DNA from: Luteolibacter algae
GTDB lineage: Bacteria; Verrucomicrobiota; Verrucomicrobiia; Verrucomicrobiales; Akkermansiaceae
Length of the DNA: 64,000 bases
NCBI RefSeq assembly: GCF_042683045.1
Contig: NZ_JBHUIT010000002.1
Coordinates: 1-64,000, forward strand
Direction: 5' to 3'
Shown here: in pieces, positions 20,586 to 29,500 of the stretch
Numbering within the stretch: position 1 is the stretch's first letter
Layout: every line of letters begins with the position of its first letter
The notes under the pieces: generated by a model
Seen by the model: the letters and a program-made list of their open reading frames with translations, nothing else
Databases searched by the model: none
Told to the model about the DNA's origin: nothing
Position numbers and translations under genes: made by a program

Positions 20586-22949
20586 TCAGCTGAAGGAACG
20601 GCCGATCATCAAAAGTCTCAATCCATTCAGGCAAACCAGAACCGTGCTGCCCTCGTGACCGACAACACCCACGGGGAGAGGTAATGAAAAGCCTAGCGAC
20701 GCTGCCAACAAAACCAATATGACCGCCGAGGCGAAGATCAGATTTTGCATCAGCACTCTCCTGGCTCTTCTCGAATGACTTAAAAGGAGAGGAATATTTT
20801 CCAATCTATCACCCATCAATACCACGTCCGCCGTCTCCATGGCCACATCTGTCCCAGCCGCGCCCATGGCCACGCTTAGGTCTGAAGTGGCCAGGGCCGG
20901 GGCATCGTTCACACCATCCCCGATCATCATCACACGACCTTCCTTTTTGAGTTGGCGGATGATGTGGAGCTTGTCTTCCGGAAGTAGCTCGGAAAACACC
21001 TCATCCACTCCTGCCTCCCGTGCGATGGACCGGGCTACAATGCCGTGATCACCGGTAAGCATCACCACTTTTTTCACGCGGAGCTGATGGAGCTTTTCTG
21101 TCAATGTCCTGGCTTCTTCCCGGATGGTATCGGCCATCGCTAGGACAGCGATCGCCTCCACCTTGTCATCTTTTTTCGTCCCCATCCATACGCAGCTGCG
21201 TCCTTGCTCTTGAAGCTTCTTCGCTTCTCTCAAAAGCTTCGCAAGATTCACGGCATTTGCCTCGCGGAACCATCTTTCGCTACCGATGATATAACGGATG
21301 TTTTCAATCGTAGCCTCGGCTCCCTTACCTGTGATTGACTGGAAAGCTGTCGCTGAAGGCAGTTCCATTCCCATCTTTTCCGCAGAGCCGACAATCGCAT
21401 GGGCCAAGGGGTGCTCCGACCTCACCTCCAATGCAGCGGCCGAGCGAAGGATTCCCCTTAAATTATCAGGCAGTTGCCCATCGAACCCGAAGATTCCGTC
21501 TAGTGTCACTATTTCCGTAAGCGAAGGCTTCCCGATCGTCAGGGTGCCTGTCTTGTCAACAGCTACGATATCGATAGTAGCTGCCCGCTCCAGATGCGAG
21601 CCACCCTTGATCAAAATTCCGCGCCGCGCCGCACCACCGACAGCTGACAGGACTGTGGCGGGCGTGCTGATGATCAGTGCGCATGGAGAGGCGACGACCA
21701 TGACCGTCATCGCCCGATAAAATGCCGCGGAAAAGCTCTCCCCCCATAGCGCCCAGGGAATCAGGAAAACGCAGCCAGTGAAAAGAATCACTCCCATTGC
21801 GTAATACTGTTCCGCTTTCTCCAAAAATCTTTGCGTTTTGGATTTTTCGGCTTGGGCTTCGGCCACCAGTTTCACCATACGCGCAAGGGCAGAATCCTCG
21901 GAACGCTTTGTTACGCGTAGCTCGATGCCACCGCTTTGATTGATCGTTCCGGCAAAAAGACTGCTACCAATTTCCTTGGAGACCGGCATGGACTCGCCTG
22001 TTAACGATGCTTCATCCACGTGTGTGCTGCCTTCCGAAAGCTCGCCATCCACAGGGATTTGTTCGCCGGGCTTTACGACAACCGTCTCGCCAATTTGCAA
22101 ATCCTCCACACGCACCAACTCGGTGCGGCCATCGCGCTTCACGTGCGCTTGCTCGGGCCTCAAGGTAAGCAGGGATTCGATCGCCCGATGGGTGCGCTCC
22201 ATCGCATACCTCTGCAAAACATTGGAAAAACTGAACAGGAAGAGGAGCAACGCCCCCTCGAAAGGGGCCCCAACCACCGCAGCACCGAGAGCAGCCAGAA
22301 CCATTAGGACATCCACATCGAGAACGCGCTCGCGCAGGGAAGCAATCGCAGACTTCACGCCTTCCTGCCCCGCGAAAAAATACGCAAGGAAGTAAAATAA
22401 ACCACTCGCCCAAGGTGCCGCCAGGTATTTGCCTGCCAGCAATGCAGCTATCAAAAACATCAATCCGAGAGCACAGGAAATTTCCTCATTGAGACGCCCA
22501 GATCGCAACTCTTCCACAAAAGATTTCCGCTTCCTCTTACTCACCTCCAAAGGTGCGAGATTCGCCCCGGTTTCCCGCAGCCCGGATAAGACCTCGCCTT
22601 CCGGAGCCAGCGATGAGTCAAAGGTCAGACAGAGAACTTTTCCCAGATAGGTTGCCGTTGCCCGCCGGACGCCGTGGATGGCTTCCACCTTTTTCTCTAG
22701 CCTCAAAGCACCCGCCTCGCAGCCGGAACTCTCCAATCGGAAGCTCAGCTTTTTCAAATCCAATGCCACACCGCCGGCATCAAGTTCCGCAGCTTTTCTA
22801 AGATCTGCCTCGCTCAGCTGATCGGGATCATACGCAATCTCCAGGCGACCATGCTTTGGATCCGCATTAACTTCCAGAATCCCCTCCCGGTCGGCCAATT
22901 CGTGAATATTTTCTCCGAGAATGTCCGGTATCGAGGATTCGTTCTTCAT
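20586..22949 (-). CDS. P1B-4-type heavy-metal-transporting ATPase
   Basis: 787 residues. The membrane metal-site motif is ASPCALIISTPATVL, with SPC in place of CPC, and the last helices carry HEGSTVLVCLNGLRLL; this pair is the signature of P1B-4 ATPases (CoaT/CtpD type: Co, Fe, Ni or Zn export). DKTGTLTIG is the phosphorylation site and GDGVNDAPAL the hinge motif. The N-terminal ~150 residues contain two HMA-like folds that lack a CxxC; only SSGCEAGAL is left. The protein likely exports transition metal from the cytoplasm. No regulator gene adjoins it. Confidence 0.88.
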   Translation of the reverse strand: MKNESSIPDILGENIHELADREGILEVNADPKHGRLEIAYDPDQLSEADLRKAAELDAGGVALDLKKLSFRLESSGCEAGALRLEKKVEAIHGVRRATATYLGKVLCLTFDSSLAPEGEVLSGLRETGANLAPLEVSKRKRKSFVEELRSGRLNEEISCALGLMFLIAALLAGKYLAAPWASGLFYFLAYFFAGQEGVKSAIASLRERVLDVDVLMVLAALGAAVVGAPFEGALLLFLFSFSNVLQRYAMERTHRAIESLLTLRPEQAHVKRDGRTELVRVEDLQIGETVVVKPGEQIPVDGELSEGSTHVDEASLTGESMPVSKEIGSSLFAGTINQSGGIELRVTKRSEDSALARMVKLVAEAQAEKSKTQRFLEKAEQYYAMGVILFTGCVFLIPWALWGESFSAAFYRAMTVMVVASPCALIISTPATVLSAVGGAARRGILIKGGSHLERAATIDIVAVDKTGTLTIGKPSLTEIVTLDGIFGFDGQLPDNLRGILRSAAALEVRSEHPLAHAIVGSAEKMGMELPSATAFQSITGKGAEATIENIRYIIGSERWFREANAVNLAKLLREAKKLQEQGRSCVWMGTKKDDKVEAIAVLAMADTIREEARTLTEKLHQLRVKKVVMLTGDHGIVARSIAREAGVDEVFSELLPEDKLHIIRQLKKEGRVMMIGDGVNDAPALATSDLSVAMGAAGTDVAMETADVVLMGDRLENIPLLLSHSRRARRVLMQNLIFASAVILVLLAASLGFSLPLPVGVVGHEGSTVLVCLNGLRLLMIGRSFS

Positions 22950-23035
22950 TCGGATTATTGATACGCCGTTCCAGGATATTGTGCGAGTGCTGAATGGACT
23001 GGAGCTTTTTTCCGCCAGCTTATAAAAATATCCAA

Positions 23036-23461
23036 ATGAACGCTCTGAAATCTTTGTGTCTCGTGCTCGCTGCCATTTTCGTCACGTCCTTGGAGTCCCA
23101 AGCTGAGTTAGCTCCGGAAGCCTATAGGAAAATGCAGCTAAGCTCTCCGGAGGCGCTGACGATTCAAGTGGTGGACATCACCAGCACAAGGACGGGTCTC
23201 TTTGATTTCAGCGGGGACAGGGCCCAGGAAGTGACTGCAAAAATTATCAAAGTCGAGCGGACGATCACCGGACTAAAAATTGGCGACCATATTGTTATCC
23301 GCTACATCAGCGAGAATCCCGGGCGAAAGATTGCCGGACCCGGTCCCATTGCGAAGCTGGAGAAAGGTCGTATTTACCCCGCCTGGCTCGAAATTAGCGC
23401 GGGGAAAACCAGTTATTCACCGGCAGCCCGTCGTGCCAGCTTTTCACCCCTTGTTGAGTAA
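23036..23461 (+). CDS. Hypothetical secreted protein
   Basis: 141 residues from the ATG at 23036, chosen over 22994 because it gives a clean signal peptide MNALKSLCLVLAAIFVTSLESQA. The mature part has a beta-rich segment (LTIQVVDITS...VTAKIIKVERTITGLKIGDHIVIRYI) with the look of an OB-like barrel as in thermonuclease-adjacent exported proteins, but no firm family. It overlaps the 3' end of rlmN on the opposite strand by 18 bp. Confidence 0.6.
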   Translation: MNALKSLCLVLAAIFVTSLESQAELAPEAYRKMQLSSPEALTIQVVDITSTRTGLFDFSGDRAQEVTAKIIKVERTITGLKIGDHIVIRYISENPGRKIAGPGPIAKLEKGRIYPAWLEISAGKTSYSPAARRASFSPLVE

Positions 23462-24532
23462 ATCCTTCTTGAGCTTCTCCGCCTTCAGCATGCCGCAGCC
23501 CGCAGCCACATCGATGCCCCGACGCTGCCTGAAGGTGCAGGGAATACCCGCCTCACGGATAATTTTTTGGAAAGCCAGACCGCTCTCGCTAGCAATTCCT
23601 TCGAAGCCATTTGTCGGATTGAGCGGGATAATGTTCACATGGCTGTCGATCCCTTCCAGTAACGCGACCAGACGCTTCGCTGTCTCCGGAGAATCGTTTT
23701 TCCCCGCAATCAACGTCCACTCGAAGAAGATTCTCTTCCCCGTCGTTTCGCAATAGCTCCGGCAAGTATTGATGAGCATTTCCAAATTCCATTTCTTGCT
23801 GGTAGGAACCAGAGACACCCGTTCCTCTTCTGTGGATCCGTGCAGACTCACCGCCAGCCGGTAGGGACGTCCCTCCTCCGCCATACGGAGGATATGCGGC
23901 ACGTAGCCAACCGTGCTGATTGCGATTCGAGAAGGGCCGATGGATGATCCGCGCACATCGGAAACCGTATCCATCGCCTTCATCACCGCGTCATAGTTAT
24001 GCAAAGGCTCTCCCATTCCCATGAGAACGATATTCCGTAAACGACGGTGCGGATGGCTGGCTGCAAGCGCTCGGCGGACATGCAGGACCTGGGCGACGAT
24101 TTCACCCACAGTCAAATGACGCACAAAACCCATCTGACCTGTGGCACAAAACACACAACCCATCGCACAGCCCGCCTGAGAACTGAGGCAGGCGGTATAG
24201 CGGCCATCGTAGCCCATTAGAACTGTCTCAATGACCTGACCATCCTGTAGACGCAGCAAATACTTTCGGGTCAATCCGTCGCTGCTGTGGATTTCCTCCA
24301 CCTGTGTGGGAGTATCGAGAAAATACTTTTTTCCCTGCCCCACATTTGCTTCCCACCACTTTTTCACGGGAGGAAGGAAATCGCCGGAATCGGCATCCCT
24401 GACATGATCCCGATGAATGGCACGCCAGACCGCCTTCGCATGAAATGATAAAACGCCATCGGCCTGCAGCGCATCGGAAAGCTCTGAAAAGCTCAGACCA
24501 AGTAAAGAAATAGAAGAAGAAGAAGGTTTCAC
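23444..24532 (-). CDS. rlmN: 23S rRNA/tRNA adenine-C2 methyltransferase RlmN
   Basis: 362 residues. The radical-SAM cluster motif CAMGCVFCATGQMGF lies at about 117-131, with MGMGEPLHNYDAV and the C-terminal GCGMLKAEK holding the methyl-carrying cysteine. RlmN methylates A2503 of 23S rRNA and A37 of some tRNAs. The start is GTG 24532, overlapping the TGA of the upstream OmpA-family gene by 4 bases (GTGA), so the two are translationally coupled. Confidence 0.95.
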   Translation of the reverse strand: MKPSSSSISLLGLSFSELSDALQADGVLSFHAKAVWRAIHRDHVRDADSGDFLPPVKKWWEANVGQGKKYFLDTPTQVEEIHSSDGLTRKYLLRLQDGQVIETVLMGYDGRYTACLSSQAGCAMGCVFCATGQMGFVRHLTVGEIVAQVLHVRRALAASHPHRRLRNIVLMGMGEPLHNYDAVMKAMDTVSDVRGSSIGPSRIAISTVGYVPHILRMAEEGRPYRLAVSLHGSTEEERVSLVPTSKKWNLEMLINTCRSYCETTGKRIFFEWTLIAGKNDSPETAKRLVALLEGIDSHVNIIPLNPTNGFEGIASESGLAFQKIIREAGIPCTFRQRRGIDVAAGCGMLKAEKLKKDLLNKG

Positions 24533-25809
24533 GGTTCGACAGGGAGTGCGCGGGGTGCGCGGGGAGAAATTTCAACCGGTTGTGCACGGGGAACCACGAT
24601 TTGCGCCTTTGGCGGCTCCGGCTCCTCCACAGGGATCGCCTTGAGATTGGGCTTCACCAAGATCGCCTTTGGCGGCTCCGGCTCGGCAGGCTTGACTTCC
24701 GGCGCCGGCTTTTCCTCAGGCACCGGCTTCGCCGTTGGGACGGGCTCTGCCTTTGGAGTAATTTTGATCGGCTCGTCGCCAGGGGGAGTTTTGCGCATCT
24801 TGATCTCGACACGCCGGTTCGGTGCTTGGGCATCGGCATCCCCGGAGGTGATGAGTGGCTGGCTTTTTCCATAGCCTCTTGTGATGATCCGGTCCGGATC
24901 CATCCGCATGGACTCGACCAAATAAGCTTTGACCGCTTCCGCTCTCTTTCTCGAAAGTACAAGGTTCGTCTCCTCCCCGCCGATCAGGTCCGTATGACCT
25001 TCGATCCAGCAGTAGAGATTGGGATTCTTGTCTATCAGGAGGGCAAGTTTCATCAGCCCGATCTTGGCGCTTTCCCGCAATTCGGAGCGGTTGAACTCGA
25101 AGATCAGATCACTCGGAAGCAAGGTCTTTTTCGACAGCAACAGATTCGGCGGAAGATCCAGCAAATCATCCAGCGATTCAATTCCATCAAGCTTCCCGTT
25201 TTCCACCAATCCGTTGTTTCCCTGTTTGATAAGCTCGTCGGTGAAATCGGTCATTTTGCCATCATCCACTTGCACAGCGCCCGGATCGACAGTGATCTGG
25301 CCTATCGCGGCAGGCTTCAAATCCTCCTCCATTCTGCCGAAATCCGGTAAATCAGCTTCCATATCAATCTCTGTGGAAACCGCGGAATCCACCGCATCCA
25401 GATCTCCCTCAGCCAACGGATTGGACATTTTCAAGGCGTATTCCGGATCCAGAATATTGGGAGCGATATCCACTTCTACGTCTTCCGGAAGCAGGTCCAG
25501 CAGATCCACTTCCTCGAGAAGCGCCGCACTCTCATCAGGCGGAGTGACTGTCTCCTCCGGCGGCAGAGCATTCTGAGGCTCGTAAGGACGGACTTCTATC
25601 TGCCTCACGTTCACCGGCTGAGTGGAAATTTCCTCTCTCTGCTGGATGCCCAGAGCGATTTTGACATGGTCCAGAGCGAAGAAAACCATCACATGCAGCA
25701 GCAGAGAAACAAACATCGCGACGGCTGCCCAGCGCCCGAGATGCTCCGGCCCCGGCAGCCGGTAACTACCCGTATCGCGCGAGTCGCTCCATCGAATTTC
25801 CTGCTCCAT
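24529..25809 (-). CDS. OmpA-family protein with TonB-like N-terminus and proline-rich tail
   Basis: 426 residues. One membrane helix (WAAVAMFVSLLLHVMVFFALDHVKIAL, about 28-54) near the N-terminus resembles the inner-membrane anchor of TonB/TolA. An acidic middle region follows, then an OmpA C-terminal domain (about 230-335: FEFNRSELRESAK, GHTDLIGGEETNLVLSRKRAEAV, RGYGKSQPL, NRRVEIKMRK) that binds peptidoglycan, and a tail with EPEPPKA repeats and P-rich APRALPVEP end. It may tie the inner membrane to the cell wall. An inner-membrane anchor on an OmpA domain followed by such a tail is unusual. Confidence 0.8.
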   Translation of the reverse strand: MEQEIRWSDSRDTGSYRLPGPEHLGRWAAVAMFVSLLLHVMVFFALDHVKIALGIQQREEISTQPVNVRQIEVRPYEPQNALPPEETVTPPDESAALLEEVDLLDLLPEDVEVDIAPNILDPEYALKMSNPLAEGDLDAVDSAVSTEIDMEADLPDFGRMEEDLKPAAIGQITVDPGAVQVDDGKMTDFTDELIKQGNNGLVENGKLDGIESLDDLLDLPPNLLLSKKTLLPSDLIFEFNRSELRESAKIGLMKLALLIDKNPNLYCWIEGHTDLIGGEETNLVLSRKRAEAVKAYLVESMRMDPDRIITRGYGKSQPLITSGDADAQAPNRRVEIKMRKTPPGDEPIKITPKAEPVPTAKPVPEEKPAPEVKPAEPEPPKAILVKPNLKAIPVEEPEPPKAQIVVPRAQPVEISPRAPRALPVEP

Positions 25810-25917
25810 AGGGGATACAATAAACTATGGAATCAAGCTGGCAATGCTGGAAAAATCTGCCTATGGCGTTCTCGGCACCAAACGTGCTAATCCCATATCA
25901 CAACCTCCAGAAATAAT

Positions 25918-26226
25918 ATGCCAGCCAAGAAAACAACAAAGAAAGCCGCCGCTAAAAAAGCTCCGGCAAAGAAAGTCGCGGCAAAAAAAACTCCTATAAA
26001 AAAAGAGACCGAGAGCAAGCCCGCAGCGAAAAAGGCCGCGCCTGTCGCCAAGAAATCAGCCGTCAAAAAGCCCACTGCCAAGAAAACAGCCAGCGTGAAG
26101 CCAGCACCAACTCTGGAGGAAATCACGAAGGCCGCTTATCTCAACTACCGCCGCCGTGTGGAACAAGGCCTTCCGGGTGACCACGATAGCGATTGGCTGG
26201 AAGCCGAGCGCAGCCTGAGCAGCTGA
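25918..26226 (+). CDS. Histone H1-like Lys/Ala-rich protein with DUF2934 domain
   Basis: 102 residues. The first ~65 are repeats of the PAKK/AAKK/KKTA type, like the C-terminal tail of histone H1 and bacterial H1-like proteins. The last ~38 (LEEITKAAYLNYRRRVEQGLPGDHDSDWLEAERSL) match DUF2934, a short helical domain found alone in many bacteria. The tail likely binds DNA without sequence preference; the role of DUF2934 is unknown. It has its own terminator downstream. Confidence 0.8.
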   Translation: MPAKKTTKKAAAKKAPAKKVAAKKTPIKKETESKPAAKKAAPVAKKSAVKKPTAKKTASVKPAPTLEEITKAAYLNYRRRVEQGLPGDHDSDWLEAERSLSS

Positions 26227-26255
26227 TAACCGCATCATAAAACCTTCTGAAACGG

Positions 26256-26285
26256 AACGCCTGTCACGCCAATGACAGGCGTTTT
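26256..26285 (+). terminator. Terminator of the H1-like gene
   Basis: AACGCCTGTCA (26256-26266) pairs with TGACAGGCGTT (26273-26283), ending in four Ts: a compact rho-independent terminator. Confidence 0.85.
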
Positions 26286-26493
26286 CATTTAACTTGTTAT
26301 TCCAAATGGATCGATGATAGTTGATGTATCTTGATCAAAAGAGATGTCATTTGGCTGCCTTTTGAAAGCCATGAACGGATCGGTTTCGATCCCACCGGAT
26401 GCTCCCGTGATGCTACCTCGCGGCACGCTCCATCTACTTCTCCCGCCTGCCAGTGCGCTACCTTTTCACGCCTGAATTATAAACATCAACCCC

Positions 26494-28020
26494 ATGAACC
26501 CCAACACAGAGGCCATGCAACCTGCACTATTTGAAGAAACAAACGCCGTCGCCCCACCACGCAAAACCCGTCGATCAGCGGCAAAAGCGATCGAAGAGTT
26601 TGGCCTCAAGGCTCCGTCCAAAATGGGCAAGAACTACGTATTGGATACAAATGTGCTGCTGCACGATCCAGCGTGCCTGGAGAGATTCAAAGAAAACCAC
26701 ATTTGCATTCTGGTGGATGTCCTTGCCGAGCTGGATAAATTCAAGAGCGAGCAATCGGAGCGGGGAGCGAATGCCCGCCGGGTCCATCGGCGCCTTACCG
26801 ATATTTTTTCCGGTGCCACTACGGTGACGGGAGGCGTAGCCACCCAAGGCGGAGGCACGATACGTTTGGTGATTTATGATCCGGATGCGTGTCCGGATAA
26901 CATGGATCAATTGAAACAATTTTATCGGATTTTCCCGGACCGTGAGCGTGTGGATCACCGCATTCTTGCCGCTTGCTTCCTTCTGAAGCAATACAATCCG
27001 GACGGGCAGGTCGCCCTCATCACAAAGGACATCAATCTTCAGCTCAAAGCACGGGCCGTCAGCGTAGAATGCCAGGATTATCTCAATGACAAGGTCGACG
27101 CCCGCGAAGTATCGAACTACGAGGTCCGCCGTATCGAGGTGGATTCCTCCGAGTTACAGCGCTTTGCGAGCAGCGGCGAGTTAACGATCGATCAAGAGCG
27201 TTATTACAATATTTCCACCAATGAGTATGTGCTTCTCTGCTGCGGAGATAAACAGACGATTCCCGCTAGATTGCAGTTTGAGAAAAAGTTCGTCAGATTG
27301 AACATACCGGAGGTTTTAAAAATTCCCGACGGACAGTCCCTCAAGCCATTGAATCTCGGCCAGCGCTGCCTGATCGACGCTTTGCTCAATCCCGACATTT
27401 CACTCGTCACCTGCTATGGACATGCCGGAACCGGAAAGACTCTTGTGGCCGTAGCCGCAGGCTTGCATGAAATGTTCAACCGCAAATATAACGGTATCAC
27501 TGTGAGTAGACCGGTAGTTTCCATGGGAGATCAATTGGGATTTCTCCCAGGATCGCTGGATGAAAAAATGCGGCCTTGGTTGCAACCAATCCATGACGCT
27601 CTCGATCTGTTGATGCGCCCGAATGTTCCTCTCGGTCCGAAACGGAAACAGACCAAACCAAATCCCGGCGGCACTCCACCCAAGAAGCCTTACGAAGCTC
27701 TCATGGAACAAGGTATCCTGGAAATAGAAGCTCTCTGCTACATCCGTGGACGCTCCATCCCCAACCGGTTTTTCATTCTCGACGAGGCCCAGCAGCTGAC
27801 CCCGCAGGAGGCGAAAACGATCGTTACCCGAATGTCCCGTGATTCAAAGCTCGTCCTGGTGGGAGATCCGGCACAGATCGATAATCCCTACGTTGATAGC
27901 CGTAGCAATGGACTCGTTTACACCCGGAACCGGCTAAAAGATCAGCCTTTCTCCGCCCACGTCGCCTTGAACCGCGGAGAACGCTCTGAGCTGGCGGAAG
28001 CTGGAGCACAGTTGATGTAG
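26494..28020 (+). CDS. PIN-PhoH protein (PhoH2-type RNA-processing ATPase)
   Basis: 508 residues with two domains. An N-terminal PIN nuclease domain (about 45-190) begins YVLDTNVLLHD and holds acidic residues in VDVLAELDKFK and DHRILAACFLL. The C-terminal PhoH ATPase (about 280-505) has Walker A GHAGTGKT, Walker B FILDEAQQ and sensor motif LVGDPAQIDNP. PhoH2 proteins couple RNA unwinding to sequence-dependent cleavage. About 270 bp lie between the preceding gene and this one, apart from the terminator at 26256. Confidence 0.92.
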   Translation: MNPNTEAMQPALFEETNAVAPPRKTRRSAAKAIEEFGLKAPSKMGKNYVLDTNVLLHDPACLERFKENHICILVDVLAELDKFKSEQSERGANARRVHRRLTDIFSGATTVTGGVATQGGGTIRLVIYDPDACPDNMDQLKQFYRIFPDRERVDHRILAACFLLKQYNPDGQVALITKDINLQLKARAVSVECQDYLNDKVDAREVSNYEVRRIEVDSSELQRFASSGELTIDQERYYNISTNEYVLLCCGDKQTIPARLQFEKKFVRLNIPEVLKIPDGQSLKPLNLGQRCLIDALLNPDISLVTCYGHAGTGKTLVAVAAGLHEMFNRKYNGITVSRPVVSMGDQLGFLPGSLDEKMRPWLQPIHDALDLLMRPNVPLGPKRKQTKPNPGGTPPKKPYEALMEQGILEIEALCYIRGRSIPNRFFILDEAQQLTPQEAKTIVTRMSRDSKLVLVGDPAQIDNPYVDSRSNGLVYTRNRLKDQPFSAHVALNRGERSELAEAGAQLM

Positions 28021-28042
28021 AAAAAAATCGGCCTGGATTTCC

Positions 28043-28084
28043 AAATAGCCACGTTGCGGAATCTACTCCGCCGCGTGGCTATTT
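28043..28084. terminator. Bidirectional terminator
   Basis: Arms AAATAGCCACG (28043-28053) and CGTGGCTATTT (28074-28084) with an inner stem GCGGA/TCCGC. It lies between convergent genes, with Ts on one side and As on the other, so it can serve both. Confidence 0.8.
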
Positions 28085-29470
28085 TATTTCCTCCAGAATA
28101 TAGAACCTACGTGGCTCGCCCAGCGCGGATACATGCGTGTAGCTGCCTCCACCCAGCACTCCCGAGAGAGGCTCCCAGGTAGCCAATGTCGAGGAATGAT
28201 GAATTCTATACGTGGCACCAGGCGCAGCAATCCATGTCAGGACCACATCCTGCCCGGAGATACTCACCACCAGATCCGGTGCACTCCCGCTTATATCAAA
28301 AATAGAAATGGATCCGCTCGAAGAGCCCGAAGGATCGTCCTGAGGAACTCCTACTGAAACGTTCCTTCCCGAGATGGCGACTGCCTGACCGAAGAAGTCT
28401 GAAGAAGCAGGACTTGGGTGGACCAGCTTATGTTTCTGCACGCCCGTGAGATCGAAAACATAAGCCGCTCCAGCGGAGCTCGCCCCATCATCATCAAAAA
28501 AAGCACCAATCACCGCTAGGTCTTCTAATGCGACCGCACTGCCGAACCGGTCATCCGCAGCTCCATCCCGGGGGCTCAATTGAGCGACTTGGCTGCCGGT
28601 GGTGAGAGCATATAAGTAAGCCTTTCCCGCACCTAATTCCGTGTCAGAATCATTGCTGTCAAAACCGGGAGCACCGATAAGACATTTCCCGCCATACGCA
28701 CTTACTGCAGCGCCAAAGACGTCTCCAGTCGTTCCATCAATCGCGGTGATTTTCCTCAGCTGGTTGCCCGACGCGCTATCGAAGAAATAGGCAGCTCCGG
28801 AATCCACACCCTTTGCATCCGCAAAAGGCGATCCCACCACCACGAAACTGTCACTGATCCCAACCGCCCCTCCGAATTGATCCGAAGGAGCAGCATCGGA
28901 GGCTGTAAGCTTTCGCAGCTGAGCTCCGCTTGAGGCATCAAAGATATAGACAGCGCCGCGGTTATCACCGCTGTCCCCGTCTTTCCATGCCCCGACAACC
29001 ACGTAACCATTCCCTATTGCAACGGAATACCCGAATTCATCGCCTGCGGCCGCATCGCTCGCGACAAGCTTCATGGGTTGGTAGCCAGCCTCATCCAGCC
29101 GGGTGGTCTCGAACAAATAAACAGCTCCGGAGGCATCACCGGCATCATCATCTTCTGGTGCGCCCACCGCAATCCGCGTCCCTGACACAGCAACTGACGC
29201 ACCAAAGGAATCGCCTGCCACTCCATCATGGGCCCGCAATTTTCTCAGTTGAGTCGCATTCGCCGTATCAAAGAGATAAACCGCACCCGCATTATTGCCC
29301 AAGTCATCATCACCTGTGGCACCGGCAACGAGCAGATCTCCGGAACAAGCGATCGCCTGCCCGAGACGATCAAAAGATCCCCCGTCCGCTGCCACGACTT
29401 CCTTCCACTCGCCAGCTGCAAAAGCTGAATTCACAATGCAAAAAAATAGTAAGGCACGACGGATCTTCAT
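28079..29470 (-). CDS. Secreted FG-GAP (integrin-like beta-propeller) protein
   Basis: 463 residues. Signal peptide MKIRRALLFFCIVNSAFAAG. About seven repeats of ~50 residues follow, each with a core like DxFGxSVAxSGxxxxVGAPxDDDxGxxSGAxYLF, i.e. FG-GAP blades with a calcium-loop-like DxxxGD; they should close a seven-bladed propeller. The last ~75 residues (APDLVVSISGQDVVLTWIAAPGATYRIHHSS) are a small beta domain seen at the ends of verrucomicrobial surface proteins. Surface or secreted role inferred. It is the last gene of a three-gene secreted-protein cluster. Confidence 0.82.
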   Translation of the reverse strand: MKIRRALLFFCIVNSAFAAGEWKEVVAADGGSFDRLGQAIACSGDLLVAGATGDDDLGNNAGAVYLFDTANATQLRKLRAHDGVAGDSFGASVAVSGTRIAVGAPEDDDAGDASGAVYLFETTRLDEAGYQPMKLVASDAAAGDEFGYSVAIGNGYVVVGAWKDGDSGDNRGAVYIFDASSGAQLRKLTASDAAPSDQFGGAVGISDSFVVVGSPFADAKGVDSGAAYFFDSASGNQLRKITAIDGTTGDVFGAAVSAYGGKCLIGAPGFDSNDSDTELGAGKAYLYALTTGSQVAQLSPRDGAADDRFGSAVALEDLAVIGAFFDDDGASSAGAAYVFDLTGVQKHKLVHPSPASSDFFGQAVAISGRNVSVGVPQDDPSGSSSGSISIFDISGSAPDLVVSISGQDVVLTWIAAPGATYRIHHSSTLATWEPLSGVLGGGSYTHVSALGEPRRFYILEEIK

Positions 29471-29500
29471 ATGAACTAAAATTAACTTTCCGGACGCAAA

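Noticed and set aside
22994..23035. Start of the secreted hypothetical protein at 22994
   Set aside because: The ATG at 23036 gives a normal signal peptide; the longer form would bury it behind 14 unrelated residues.
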